Source: Rhizopus sp. PT2906 (Eukaryota > Mucoromycota > Mucoromycetes > Mucorales > Rhizopodaceae). Taken from it: a stretch of DNA of 64,000 nucleotides. The notes beneath the pieces are model-generated. The model saw only the letters and a program-made list of their open reading frames with translations, did not search any database and had not been told where the DNA came from. The position numbers and the translations under genes are program-made. Below are positions 34,201-46,166 of this stretch, piece after piece. Location: contig JAMYHX010000107.1 of NCBI GenBank assembly GCA_025529335.1, forward strand, positions 1 through 64,000, given 5' to 3'. How positions within the stretch are numbered: the first letter of the stretch is position 1; each line of letters starts with the position of its first letter.

Positions 34201-37200
34201 ATGAATTCGACTCATGTCGCTCGATCTACATCATTACCCAAGAGACAGCGATCCCTTATTCGACCTGAAAGACAAAAGAACGATGCCAACAATCGACTTT
34301 ATCATTATCATCAGAGGGCAGAGACATCATTAAGACGAGGAAAGAGTATTTTAGGTAGAGAAGAGGATCATGAGGTAGTAAATGAATATGACATCAAATC
34401 ATCCGGATTTCTCTCCAACTTTCAACCATGGCAAACCTATTGCACTTTACTCACTTGCTGTATTCCAAAACAATGTCTCAGATTTGCAGGTAAAATAAAT
34501 GCAGGTACACAACAATAAAAAAAGAGCGGCCCCTTAAATATATTCTAGGTGTCCCAGATGGTCCTGCACAGATGGCTTGGCGAGAAAAGATCGGTTTGGT
34601 CAGCTTTATTCTTTTCATCATGGGATGTGTTGGTTTCCTTACCTTCGGATTCACTCAGGCTGTATGTCCTGTGCCTCCGTTAAGTCTCAAAGGTGGGCAG
34701 GTGAACACGGGTTATTTGATCATCGATGGCTGGGCCTATATGCTCGCTTCTTGGGATCATCCGATAGGTATCACCAATACGACAATAAATGTGCTTTATC
34801 CACCAATCAACGCAGGTGGTATGGATGCCACCTTTCTATTCCAATCTCCTAAACCACAGTGTGCATCGATCTTTACACCCCTCCAAGGTGATCAGCCCAT
34901 TTACTTTCCTTGTCAGCTATTCAACCCTAATCAGACTGATCCTCCTTCTCCCTCTGAATTTAATAATAGAACCTCATGTCATTTATCATCAGCCGCAAGA
35001 TCCATGTATCATCAATTTCAAACGGAAGGGGTGCCAAAATCAGGAGGTAACCAATTTGATAAAGCAGGAAGAGTGTATTATGATTGGCAGGATGTACTTA
35101 CGGCTGATTCACTCACTGTCTATAATGGGTAATGCAAAAGAACAATGATATAACGTATGTGTGTTCATCTTTAATATTTATAGAAACGTACTCAATCTGA
35201 AACTACTTCATTCTTTACCAACCGATTACTTTCAAGTCCCAGAAAACGGTCTCATTGCTCAAATGATGTCAAACCCTGCAAGCTTTGCAGGCACCGATAT
35301 CACAAGAATGATCAGTGCCAGCGCTGATCCTGCGTCGAAACTTTGGGAAAGAGAAGCGCAGTGTTTGTCAGCTACGATTAAGGTCGGCTCACTCGATACC
35401 GTCAGCATCGGATGCATGGCATCAGACATTGTCCTCTACGTCTCTCTTGCCGTCATCCTCGGTGTCATCCTGATCAAATTCTTCTTGGCCGTCATCTTTG
35501 GTTGGTTTCTTTCTTGGAAATTAGGAGACTTTAATGAAGCTGGATCGTATGCTGCCAGAATGCAACGTGCTGCTGAAATCGAAAACTGGACAGAAAATAT
35601 GCAGGCAAGCGCACCGCTTAGCAAGCCCAAGGCATACTCTAGGAAACGTAAAACCTTATTTCCACAGACGTCAAGATTCACACAGCCTATTCCTGGATCT
35701 ACTCGGTTTGATGTAACGGGTTCAATGACATGGAAGACCCCGAATAGGTAAGAAAAAAAGGAAAAGGAAAAACATCCGATACTTATAGAATATCAGTGCA
35801 CTAGAGGGGTACATGCATCGACAAATGGACGGAGTAAGTAAAACCTCTGTCTTTTATAATATGAATGCCTCGGGGGCTACAGCAAGCCGACTTTTGTCAG
35901 CTGAAGGGTCCTCTGTCGCATCGTCCTCTGCAGAGGCCGAACTCCCCACATGTCCCCTTCCGCTCTCGCCCCATGTCCTTCGTCAACCTCCTGCAGACTA
36001 CATGCCGTTCAACTACCCGCTAGCCCACACGATCTGTCTGGTTACTTGTTACTCAGAGGGCGAAGACGGTATTCGCACTACACTCGACTCGATTGCGACC
36101 AGTGACTATCCGAATAGCCACAAGTTGCTTTTGGTTGTCTGCGATGGTTTGATTACAGGATCAGGAGAAACTAAGTCAACACCCGAGATTTGTATCAGTA
36201 TGATGCGCGATCTGATTGTCCCTGCAGACGAGGTTCAACCGTATGCTTATGTAGCCCTTGCCGACGGTGCGCGACAGAACAATATGGCCAAGGTGTATGC
36301 CGGCTTCTACAAGTACAATGACGCGACGGTCAACCCAGAGCACCAGCAACGTGTGCCGATGATCACCATCGTGAGATGTGGAACAGAGCAGGAACGTCAA
36401 AAGCCAGGAAATCGAGGCAAACGCGACTCTCAGATCATCCTGATGCAGTTCATGCAAAAGGTCATGTTTGATGAGCGCATGACTACGATGGAATACGAAT
36501 TCTTTAACAGTATCTGGCGTATCACTGGAGTGCCTCCGGACAGGTATGAGATTGTGCTCATGGTCGATGCCGACACAAAGCTCTTTCCTGATGCTCTCTC
36601 CCGTTTGATCTCTTGCGCTGTCAAGGATCCCGAGATCTCTGGGCTCTGTGGAGAGACCAAGATTGCGAACAAGACCGATAGTTGGGTATCCATGATTCAA
36701 GTGTTTGAGTATTACATATCACATCACCAGTCCAAAGCGTTTGAGAGTATCTTTGGTGGCGTAACCTGTTTACCAGGCTGCTTTTGTATGTACCGCATCA
36801 AGGCGCCCAAGGGACCTGATGGCTATTGGGTACCTATTCTTGCCAATCCCGATATCGTAGCCAGGTACTCGGAAAACGTGGTAGACACTTTGCACAAGAA
36901 GAACCTTTTGCTCCTTGGCGAAGACAGATACTTGTCCACCTTGATGCTTCGAACCTTTCCTAATCGTAAGATGATGTTTGTTCCTCAGGCAGTGTAAGTA
37001 AATTCCTTTTCTTTTAAAAAAAAACAGGATAATAAACATGTGATGTAGGTGCAAGACGGTCGTTCCAGACACATTCAAGGTGCTTTTATCCCAACGTCGT
37101 CGTTGGATCAACTCGACCATACACAACTTGATGGAACTTTTATTTGTTCATGACCTCTGCGGCACGTTCTGCTTTTCGATGCAGTTTGTCATCTTTATGG

Positions 37201-37802
37201 AGCTCGTGGGCACACTTGCCTTACCGGCTGCCATTTCATTCACGATATACTTGATTATTATGGCCATCCTTGGCCAGCCTGCACTCATTCCACTCATCCT
37301 GCTTGCCATCATTCTCGGTCTCCCTGCTGTCTTGATCGTGATGACTAGTCGCAAGATTGTCTACGTTGGCTGGATGCTTGTGTACCTCATCAGTTTGCCC
37401 ATCTGGAACTTTGTCCTGCCTACTTATGCCTACTGGCACTTTGATGACTTCTCCTGGGGAGATACTCGCAAGGTCGCAGGCGGTGACAAGGGTAACCATG
37501 GCGATAAGGAAGGCGAATTCAACAGTCGATTGGTAACCATGAAAAAATGGAGCGAGTATGAAAAGGAAAGAAGAATCAAGGAAGCCATAGAGCGACATTT
37601 GCCTGTGCCTCGATTTGCTAATGACCGAAAGGGTCTCGAAGTCTATCAGGGTCCCTTATTGAAGCGTTCAAGTGAAAGATCAACGGGATCCGATGATAGT
37701 AAAATACCTCTGACGGAACATGATATTGTAAATCCAGTATCCAAACGTGCCAAAGAAGATCCCATTCCACTCAATGTATTGGATCATCAGGATTCTCATT
37801 AG
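34201..37802 (+). CDS. Chitin synthase, Chs3-like (class IV type)
   Basis: It polymerises UDP-GlcNAc into chitin at the plasma membrane. Exons 34201-34489, 34549-35128, 35184-35747, 35797-36993 and 37049-37802 give 1,127 residues. N-terminal membrane segments (LVSFILFIMGCVGFLTFGF and ASDIVLYVSLAVILGVIL) flank a roughly 270-residue lumenal-type region. The GT2 domain shows LVTCYSEGEDGIRTTLDS, VDADTKLFPDALS, GVTCLPGCFCMYR, LLLLGEDRYLSTLML and QRRRWINSTIHN. Membrane helices and a charged tail follow. These are the hallmarks of fungal division 2 synthases with an N-terminal double membrane region. No myosin motor domain is present, so this is not class V/VII. The start at 34201 was preferred to the in-frame ATG at 34099, whose peptide is unlike the family. 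Its likely activator lies at 43771-45680. Confidence 0.95.
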
Positions 37803-37908
37803 AATTGAAGTGCTAAAATAACATATATACCCCGTTTCTCTCATGTACATGTATCACATAATAATAAATAGTTTTTATACACTTTTATAATCAAAAGAAA
37901 GCAAGCTA

Positions 37909-38730
37909 CTACGGGCATTGCTTTATTACCACAACACATTCTCTATTGCGACTTGGTACTTGTACTTTTGATTTCTTTAATAGCTTTCTTAGTTGTATTA
38001 TTTCTTTTTCTTTTGACAATAGAATCCTACTTAATCGTTTGTTCTTTGCAATGAGATCTGCAATTTTAGCTTTTTCCTTGACAGTTGATAGTCTATGAGG
38101 TTCATCTGGCTGTGGTTGTGCTGGCTGGGATGGCGGTTCAGTCTGTTGTTTTGATATAGTCTTTATCGATTTTGGTTCTTGTAAGATATTACGCGTGTCA
38201 GTTGTTTCATTATCGACCGTATCCCAAAAACTCACGCCGCCACTATTATTATTACTACTACTGCTACTTCCAACAATATTACTACTGATATTGCTGCCGA
38301 TATTGCTGCTGTTGTTTGTATAATTGTTACTATTTGTAATTGATTTATTCGATACGATCATAAAGCCTAGAAAGTAATAAAAAGTAGATTAGCAATTAGT
38401 CAATGTCAAGCATGTGACAATACCTTTTGCTTTAGATCCTTCGACAACAACACAACTAGGTTCTCTTACTATTGTCAATTGATTCTTTGTTTTCTTTGTA
38501 CTAAAAAAGTCAGAAATAGAAGGGTGCTCTTTCATCTTGATGCTCCATTCTTCACCGTGTGTAGGATGTTTTGCAAGATATTGTATTAATTCAGGAATGG
38601 TTGCAGGCGAGATATTTTTATATTTAATATATAAACAAAGTCGTTCAGCAGACATTGGAAATAGTCTAGTCTTATCATCCTTATAGGCTTGGCGAGCCCA
38701 AGCAATATATTGTTCAATAGGTGTATTCAT
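37909..38730 (-). CDS. Hypothetical protein with a C-terminal coiled coil
   Basis: Exons 38730-38424 and 38366-37909 join in phase (KAKG|FMIVSN) to give 254 residues. The first 80 are helical and globular-looking (IEQYIAWARQAYKDDKTRLF, AERLCLYIKYKNISPATIPE), faintly like the N-terminal SAM-like domain of tyrosine recombinases, but no catalytic domain follows. A low-complexity Asn/Ser/Gly tract comes next, then a Gln/Pro-rich segment. The end is a leucine-rich heptad helix (IADLIAKNKRLSRILLSKEK). I do not recognise a family; DNA-binding or scaffold roles are only guesses. Confidence 0.7.
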
Positions 38731-38753
38731 TTTTAAAAAAGAACAAGAAGGAA

Positions 38754-39491
38754 CTAGTACTTTTTAATTATTTTCTGAGAATCAAGCAAATTATGTGATA
38801 AAAGATAGTCAATGATTGTTTCTACGCCTTGTTCAATAGTCATTTGATCAGTACGAATATGAATTTCTGGCTTCAGGGGTGCTTCGTAGGGTGCAGAAAT
38901 ACCAGTGAATTCCTTAATCTCACCTGCCTTGGCCTTTTTGTAAAGTCCCTTGGGGTCTCTAGATTCGACTACATCGAGAGGTGCATCTACAAAGACTTCG
39001 ATAAATGGAATACCTGCTGCTTCATGAAGAGCACGAGCTGCATCACGATCAGCGCGGTATGGGCTAATGAAGGCTGTGATAGCAATGGTGGTTGAATCTG
39101 CAAATAGTTTGGCAACCTATCGATTTGTGTTAGTCTTTGTTTATTTTATTTTATTTATTTATTTATTTATTTACTTGCCTCGGAGATACGACGAATGTTT
39201 TCAGTTCTATCTTCAGGTCCAAAGCCCAAATTTTTATTCAAGCCAAATCTTATGTTATCACCATCTAATCTATATGCGCTAATACCAGAATGAAGAAGGG
39301 TTTGTTCCAAGGCAGCGGCTAACGTAGATTTACCAGAGGCAGATAATCCTGTAAACCAAATTGTATAACCCTATCATACTATTTCAATGACAGCCCTTCT
39401 TTCTCTTTTACTTTATTACCTTTTGCTTTAATAATTCTTGACGTTCTTGCAACGAAACGTGTCCTGGATGCCATGTAATGTTGGTAGCCAT
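38754..39491 (-). CDS. MET14: Adenylylsulfate (APS) kinase
   Basis: It phosphorylates APS to PAPS in sulfate assimilation. Exons 39491-39420, 39370-39179 and 39116-38754 give 208 residues, the usual length. Motifs seen are WFTGLSASGKSTLA (P-loop), RLDGDNIRFGLNKNLGF, RTENIRRISEVAKLFADS and FISPYRADRD. Intron 2 begins with GC instead of GT (GAG|GCAAGT); splicing there gives ISE|VAKLFADS, which matches the conserved family sequence, while the nearby GTAAAT breaks the frame. The same intron contains an ATTT tandem repeat. The protein lacks an ATP sulfurylase domain. Confidence 0.95.
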
Positions 39492-39854
39492 ATTGATTAT
39501 AAATAACAAGAGAGAGAGAGAGAGAGAAAAGGCGACCAAAAGAGCGATAGTCTCTCCCTCTCTCTTTATATGGTAATCATTCGGAGATTGCATACTGTAC
39601 CCTATTGGAAGTTCCTGGGATTGCGTTATCGAGTGTAGTCATCATTCACAGCTACAACACACAAGATGTCATTTTTATTAATCAACTCAAAGGCACCATC
39701 AAATAAAGAAGGAAGAGGGGAAGCACTGATAAACAGAGACATAAAAAAGGAATGTGTTCCAAATAAGGTAATCTCTGCCTTTCTCACACATAAAAGCGTC
39801 ATTCTCTTTTCTGTTTTTCTCTTTCTTTTTTTTTACATTTTTATTTATTTTTGT
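39492..39854. promoter_or_regulatory. Divergent promoter region of APS kinase and alkaline phosphatase
   Basis: It contains an AG microsatellite at about 39509-39526 and a T-rich tract before the phosphatase start. No CACGTG Cbf1/Met-type site was seen. A frame open from 39666 runs into the phosphatase in phase but looks like leader sequence. Confidence 0.45.
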
Positions 39855-41733
39855 ATGTCCAAAGCGAATTATAGTACAATCACAGTAGATCCAGAAGGAG
39901 CAAGTGAACCAAGAGAAGAAGTATGTAAAATAAAAAGAAATGGACCAAGACTAACATATTGAAAACAGAATCGAAAAAGATTTCATATCATCGTAGGATC
40001 CATCATTCTTACCTTTATTGCTTCGGTCATTATTGGATTCTTTATTTTATTAGGCAAAAATAATGCAGGTAAAATAAAGATTATATAAAAAAGCTTCGGT
40101 CGTTGACTCTGAAAAAGACCCTCCACGTAACGTGATCATGATGATCAGTGATGGATTTGGACCTGCTTCTGAAACATATGCCCGTCAATATTCCACTTGG
40201 CTCAACAAACGCGATGTCAAGAGCATGTTACCCTTGGATGAAATTCATGTCGGCCATAGTCGTACTCAAAGCAGTTCTAGTCTAGTCACAGATAGTGCTG
40301 CAGGTGCTACTGCATTTGCATGTGCACATAAGTCGTATAATGGCGCGATCGGCGTGTTTCCAGACAAAAAACCCTGCGCTACCGTCTTGGAATCAGCCAA
40401 GATTCATAAAGACATGTTGACAGGTCTTGTAGTCACGTCTCGCATCACTCACGCTACACCAGCTTCCTTCTCGGCCCATGTTGCCTGGCGTGATTGGGAA
40501 AATTTGATTGCAGAGCAGCAAATTGGACATACTCCTCTCGGCAGAACGGTTGATTTAATGTTTGGAGGTGGCATCTGTGAGTTTTTGAGTAATACGACTG
40601 AAGGTAGCTGTCGTGCAGATGACCGTGACTTGTTTAAGGAAGCACAAGATATCTTTGGCTGGAACGTCAAGTATGGATCAAGAAAGCACTTGGATCACTT
40701 AAAGGAAGATGAGGTTGAATTACCCATCATGGCTTTATTTGCGCCACATGTAAGTCATTCTAAAATACATATAAAACTATGTACTGATGAGATATACATG
40801 AAAAAATAGCACATGGATTATGAGATTGATAGAAAGCACGATGAACAACCCGCACTTCATGAGATGGTAGCCAAAGCGTTAGCTATTCTTGAAAAAAAGT
40901 CAAAGGAGCAAAACAAGGGATTCTTCTTGATGATCGAAGGTAGTCGTATTGACATGGCTGCTCACACAAATGACCCTGCTGCCCATGTTCATGATATTCT
41001 CGAATACCAACGTACGGTTCAGTTGGTTAAGGACTTTGTAGAGGAGCATCCAAATACAGTCATGGTTTCAACTAGTGATCATGAAACAGGAGGATTTACT
41101 GCTGGAAGACAAGTGGGTGAAGATTATCCCGAATACAAGTGGTAAGCATATCCATGAGCAACATGAACAGGTTGTCTTAGATTCTTATTAGGAATCCTGA
41201 AGTGATTCAACGTGTTCAAAATTCTTCTGAAGCATTAGCAAGCGCCTGGGAATCATTCATAAAGACTGAATCAAATGTTCAGGTGATTGACCATTTCCTT
41301 CGACACGTTATTATCAAGGATGGTCTAGGTATTGATGACGCGACTGAACAAGAAATTGACAAGATCAAGGCCTGGGAAAAGAGTGGCAAAACGGCCGAAC
41401 AGCTGGCCTATCTATTTGGCGACATGGTCTCTCGTCGTGCACTTATTGGCGTAAGTATATGATATGTATATAAAGTATTAATAGTAACAATAATAATAAT
41501 AATAATAGTGGACTACCCATGGACATACGGCTGTTGATGTCAACCTGTATGCTAAAGGAGATGGCACTGAAGTATTGCGAGGTAGCCATGAGAATACAGA
41601 CATCGGTGACTTTATTATTGACTATCTTGGTTTGGATCTTGAGCCACTCACGGATAAACTTAAGGACTTGCCCGTTTCCGACAAGTTGCTTTCAATGCAA
41701 ATGGAGAATAGAGTGACAAGTTATCATGGTTAA
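39855..41733 (+). CDS. PHO8: Vacuolar-type alkaline phosphatase (type II membrane protein)
   Basis: A metal-dependent phosphatase of the vacuole lumen. Exons 39855-39920, 39969-40068, 40094-40749, 40810-41141, 41192-41450 and 41509-41733 join in phase to about 545 residues. A short cytoplasmic N-terminus (MSKANYSTITVDPEG) precedes one signal-anchor helix (IIVGSIILTFIASVIIGFF). The catalytic domain has MISDGFGP (metal Asp), VTDSAAGATAFACAHKSYNG (nucleophile Ser), MIEGSRIDMAAHTND, STSDHETGGF and TTHGHTAVDV (metal His). Intron 2 (40069-40093) would be only 25 bases, so the GKNNA|SVVDSE join is the weakest. The ATG at 39666 is in frame if unspliced, but its extra peptide would add a second hydrophobic segment. 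Confidence 0.93.
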
Positions 41734-41870
41734 TATGATTGGTTGAATAAACGCTTACTAACCCAAGACTGACGTTAATTGTGTAACATATATATGCTTA
41801 CACTTTCGCGGGGGTATTTATTCTTCATTCTATCGAGTTCTTTTTCTTTTCTTTATTTTATTTAAAAAAG

Positions 41871-42787
41871 ATGCTTTCCACCGCTGCTCGTACGATCAAG
41901 ACAAACACCCTTAAGCGTGCCGTCAGTCCTTTGACGACTTCTATCCGTACTAAGGTGACATTGCCTTCTCTTCCTTATGCATACAACGTAAGTAAAAAAT
42001 AAAAATAAACAACAACATAACCTTAACGCGTGCTCGCGTTTTTTTTTTCTTCATTCTCTTTAGGCACTTGAACCCTACATCAGTGAAGAGATCATGACTC
42101 TTCATCACACTAAGCATCATCAAACTTATGTCAATGCGTTCAACCAAGCTGAAGAAAAGCTTCAAAACGCTTTCCAAGCTAATGACTTAACTCAACAACT
42201 CGCTCTTCAGAATGCCCTCAAGTTCAATGGTGGTGGACACATCAACCATTCCTTGTTCTGGAAGAACTTGGCTCCCAAGGATCAAGGTGGTGGTAAACTT
42301 CCCAAGGGTGCTTTGTCTTCTGCTATCGAAAAGGAGTTTGGCTCCTTTGATAACTTTATCAAGGAATTCAATGCTGCTGCTGCTGGTGTTCAAGGTATTG
42401 TTGATTAAATTAAAAAGAAGAATGATATTGATCTTTTCGTTTATAGGTTCTGGATGGGCTTGGTTAGGTTATAACAAGGCCGCTAACCGTCTTGAACTTG
42501 CTACAACCCCCAACCAAGATCCTTTGCTCCGTAAGTGTGAATGTGACAAGGTATAGAGTATGACTAATAACATCTTTCTTTAGACCTGGTTCCTCTTTTG
42601 GGCATTGACGTTTGGGAACACGTAAGATGATAAAGTGATTTCTTTTATAATAATAATAACAATAATTTATTTGCTCCAATAGGCCTACTATTTACAATAC
42701 AAGAATGTTCGTCCCGACTACCTTAAGGCTGTCTGGGAAGTCGTCAACTGGGAAACTGTTGCTGAACGTTTTGCAAAGGCTAAATAA
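41871..42787 (+). CDS. SOD2: Mitochondrial manganese (Mn/Fe-type) superoxide dismutase
   Basis: It dismutates superoxide in the mitochondrial matrix. Exons 41871-41987, 42064-42394, 42447-42530, 42584-42621 and 42683-42787 give 224 residues. A basic, Ser/Thr-rich presequence of about 28 residues (MLSTAARTIKTNTLKRAV) has no acidic residues, as expected for matrix import. The mature part starts VTLPSLPYAYNALEPYIS and has the metal ligands in IMTLHHTKHHQTYV, NHSLFW and GIDVWEHAYYLQY. GGGHINHSLFW and GSGWAWLGYN favour Mn over Fe, though this family cannot be split reliably by eye. Its stop codon is 3 bases from that of the convergent Rab7 gene. Confidence 0.97.
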
Positions 42788-42790
42788 ACA

Positions 42791-43576
42791 CTAACATGCA
42801 CATTTATTGATATCTTCATCTACTGTTATTTCATTATCTAATCGAATTGGATCGCTCAATTCACCATAAAGTTGCACACTCGTCTCTTGTTGAAGTGCAT
42901 TCCTTGCGATTGTCTGAAAAGCTTGTTCTATGTTGATAGCCTCCTTGGCTGAGGTTTCAAAGTATCTATACAACTGTGTATGAGTGTATATGTTATGAAT
43001 TGAGGATGAGGTATTTACGGTATATTGCCCTTCGCCTGACAGAATGTCATGGCTCTTTTTTGAGATACCATCCTCTTTGACTCATCCATATCAATCTTGT
43101 TCCCCAATACCACAAACGGGAAATGCTCAGGATCTCGAGGTGACGCTTGAACAAGGAATTCATCATGCCACTGACCTAATGATTCATATGATTTGTTATT
43201 ATTGACATCATATACCAAGACACAGCAGTCAGCTCCTCGATAAAATGCGACACCTAACGACTGGAATCGCTCTTGGCCTGCGGTATCCCATATCTGCATA
43301 GTAACGACCGTATCATCATCTATGGTTATTTCTTTTGTCAGAAAATCAGCCCCGATTGTTGCCTTGTAGTGAGAACTAAACTTCTTGTTGACATATTGGT
43401 TCATCAAGGAAGTCTTTCCTACTCTGATTGTAATGTTGGCTCATTGCTCATCTGTTATAGTTATACTCTATTACCCGCTGTCTCCCAAGATAATCACCTA
43501 AAATACATGATAAACAAATAGGAAACAAGTATCTTGTTTATATTTATACCTTTAATAACACTTTTCGCTTTGTCAT
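42791..43576 (-). CDS. YPT7: Rab7-type small GTPase
   Basis: It controls fusion at late endosomes and the vacuole. The protein starts MTKRKVLLKVIILGDSGVGK after joining two short exons and has the P-loop GDSGVGKTSL, effector region HYKATIGADF, WDTAGQERFQSLGVAFYRGA, GNKIDMDES and ETSAKEA. The FQSLGVAFYRGADCCVLVYDV stretch identifies Rab7. It ends KCAC, the C-x-C double geranylgeranylation motif used by RabGGTase, whose alpha subunit is at 25777-27564. About 205 residues over four exons, normal for the family. Confidence 0.96.
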
Positions 43577-43770
43577 GGTTACCAAAATAAAAGAAATAAA
43601 ATAAGAAAAAAAAAAGAATCTCTTCTCCCTTGCGCCAATTCAAAAAAAAAAAAAAAAAACATTTCATCAGTTATTGACAAGCAATAGTGCTTGACTACAT
43701 TATTATGCACTTGTTTTCTAATACATAAAGTAATGGTATGCAACAATAAGGTATTTTATTTTATTTTATT

Positions 43771-45680
43771 TTACATAATGTGACATTGAGCTGATCCTCT
43801 TTGTTTATTCTCCAACTTTTTAAACTTTACTACATGCTCCATCATTTTTAACCGATCCTTGGCTTCCTTGTGATCATGCTTACTTGCTTTGGAGTAGTAA
43901 TGATGGGCCTTTTTATAATCTCTTGGTACACCAATGCCAACCTCATAATACCATCCTAAGAGGTAATATGCTTCTGGCAGATGGTGTTCGACAGCTGCTA
44001 GACGGCACCATCGAAACGCTGCATCCTCATCTCGTGCATGTGTCTTGATCCATTGTGATTCGTCATGTTCAAAGAGATACCTTTGCTCCTCCATTTGCTC
44101 CTGAGGTACTTGGACCCCTTGGTTGTACAGTCGACTGAGAGCAATCATGGCCAATGAATGGTTTTGTTGTGCTGCCATTTCATAGTAATGAAAAGCCTTT
44201 GTGAGATCAATACGTTGATTATATCGGCCTTGTTCAAACAAAGTGCCTAGTTTATATTGTGCTGATGATAAACCGATCTCCGCCGCATGATCTAGATAGC
44301 TCATGGCACCAAAGCTACCCCCATAGCTTTGAATGATTTCACTATGACATGCGAGTTAATTTCTTCCTCAGAAAAAAAAAGGATATGAACTTACTTGGGT
44401 ATATTGACAGAAGGATAATCATTAAGTAATAGTAATCCTAGGGTATAAGGAGCTTCAGGACACGCCGTACCTGTTGACTTTTCACATGCTTTTATCAATA
44501 GCTGAATAGCTGCCATCACGTTCTGTCTAGATCCAAATTCACCGTTCAGATGAATCATGGCAATGCGCTAATAAATATGTGAGTTTTTATCTAACATTTA
44601 CACAAAGTTACTTACGTAGAGTGCTTCCACTAAACCTAGACCGGCTGCATCTTCATACAACTGGAAAGAGGTCATATAATCTTGCTCTTTCTCGTAGTAC
44701 TGTGCAACAGCAAACATGGCCTCAGGCACACGTTCTTTTGCAGCCACCTCATAGTACTTTAAAGCCTTGGTTGGGCTCTTTTTGAACCCATAGAGCCCGC
44801 GATCAAGCCAAGAGGCTAGAAGATAGGCTGCTTCTCCTACGCGTTGATTGGCCAACTTCTTGATCCACCTTACACCTTCCTCCTGTAACATCTTTTGCTT
44901 CCTAATTTGTGCATCATCCACATCTTCTTCAATAAAAGCTGCCTGTTGTGTATTTGGATTATCAATGCTACTACGTCGACTGTCCATACTTGTCCTATAG
45001 CTCATACGACTGACTGGTCTCAGGAACACATTTGAAGGCCTGGGCTGTGATGATGTGGACGGCTTGTCGTATAAACCAGCAATTTCAAGGAGGTATTTTG
45101 CATAGGTCAGCTGTACGATTGGGTCCTTCGTTTTTAGAGCCATACTTCGATACAGCTTGATCGCATCCGGGTGATTTGTTAGACTATAGGAAGCTTTGGC
45201 ATATTTAGATTGATAAGAGAATGCGTTTGACGGAGTCTGTGAGGGTGTGAAGGATGTGATCGAGGGTGGTCGTTCATGGTATTCTGTAATGGCTATATTA
45301 TTCCGCGGCTGAAGATAGCTCGATGTCAGGTCTGGATCATGCTGCGGTAGTTCTGGAGGATGTGGCGGTTCTTCTTCCTTATGCTGCTCTTGTCTTGGCG
45401 AAGACTCTTCGCTCGATATCATCATGTCATCCATGAGTGGTGGAAGTGTCTTGAGCGGTGGCAGTAGTTCAAATGGTTGTGGTGAGTGTTGTTCTACCAG
45501 CGTCTTGCTCATTCTCCTGCACACTGGCTGAAGCTCCGGTGTACTTGGTAAATCGTTGACGAGGCCAGGTTGATATGATTGAATCGTCTCTTCATCGAAA
45601 TCAGGGTTAATAACTCTTAAAGTGCGTGGCGGTGATGTTTCATGAAGAGATGTGTCAGAAAGTTGATCGTCAGAGTCCAT
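43771..45680 (-). CDS. Sel1-repeat protein, Skt5/Chs4-type activator of chitin synthase
   Basis: Exons 45680-44616, 44567-44395 and 44341-43771 give 602 residues. The first 180 residues are Pro/Ser-rich and disordered. Sel1-like repeats follow: AAYLLASWLDRGLYGFKKS, AMFAVAQYYEKEQDY, APYTLGLLLLNDYP, AQYKLGTLFEQGRYN, AMIALSRLYNQGVQ and AYYLLGWYYEVGIGVPRDY. The protein ends QCHIM, a CaaX prenylation box; yeast Chs4 also carries a C-terminal CaaX box and recruits and activates Chs3. A Chs3-like synthase is encoded 6 kb away at 34201-37802, which supports this role. The intron 2 acceptor (GTCATAG) was chosen because it restores frame and Sel1 sequence. Confidence 0.88.
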
Positions 45681-46166
45681 TTTTTAAATAATAAAAATAA
45701 AAATAAAAATAAAAGAGAAGAAAAAAATGGAAAAGAAAGCTAAAAATAAATGACCCTTCTCCCTTCTTTCTCTGTGTCCTTTCTTAGTAACCCTTCACAC
45801 TTTTTTTTTTACCCCTTCTCAGTTTCAATACTCTTTATGGGAAGAATGAAGTGACGTGAATAGGTTCAATCTTTAAATAAGAATGTGTAGGGAAAGTCTA
45901 TTTTTATAAACACACAGAAGCGCATTTATAAATGTGCAATTTTATTTGTTGTTGTTGCTCGTGATTTTTCCGTTGGAAACTGGGTTTGATTGTAGGTTAC
46001 ATCATTTAGGAACAAAGCACTCTACAATGGACAGTATTCATGTGTAAAAAGATAGTTGGTATATCACGTGAACACATTAAAATCTTTTTTAGAAATGATT
46101 GACCTTGTGTTGATGAACAAAAGAAAGAATCAATTTTAAAGCAATAAGTCTACAGTTTTTTTTTTA
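45681..46166. promoter_or_regulatory. Upstream region of the Skt5/Chs4-like gene, with an E-box
   Basis: No coding frame is supported. It contains CACGTG at 46065-46070, the site of bHLH factors, about 385 bases upstream of the start, and TGACGTGA at about 45852-45859, close to a CRE/ATF-type site. Binding is untested. Confidence 0.4.

Noticed and set aside
38389..38730. N-terminal helical domain as a tyrosine recombinase of a mobile element
   Set aside because: Only a faint resemblance to the SAM-like domain; no catalytic domain with the R-H-R-Y residues follows.
39666..39854. Upstream ATG as the alkaline phosphatase start
   Set aside because: It adds a second, unrelated hydrophobic segment. 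Starting at 39855 gives the expected short cytoplasmic tail before one signal anchor, though 39666 cannot be fully excluded.
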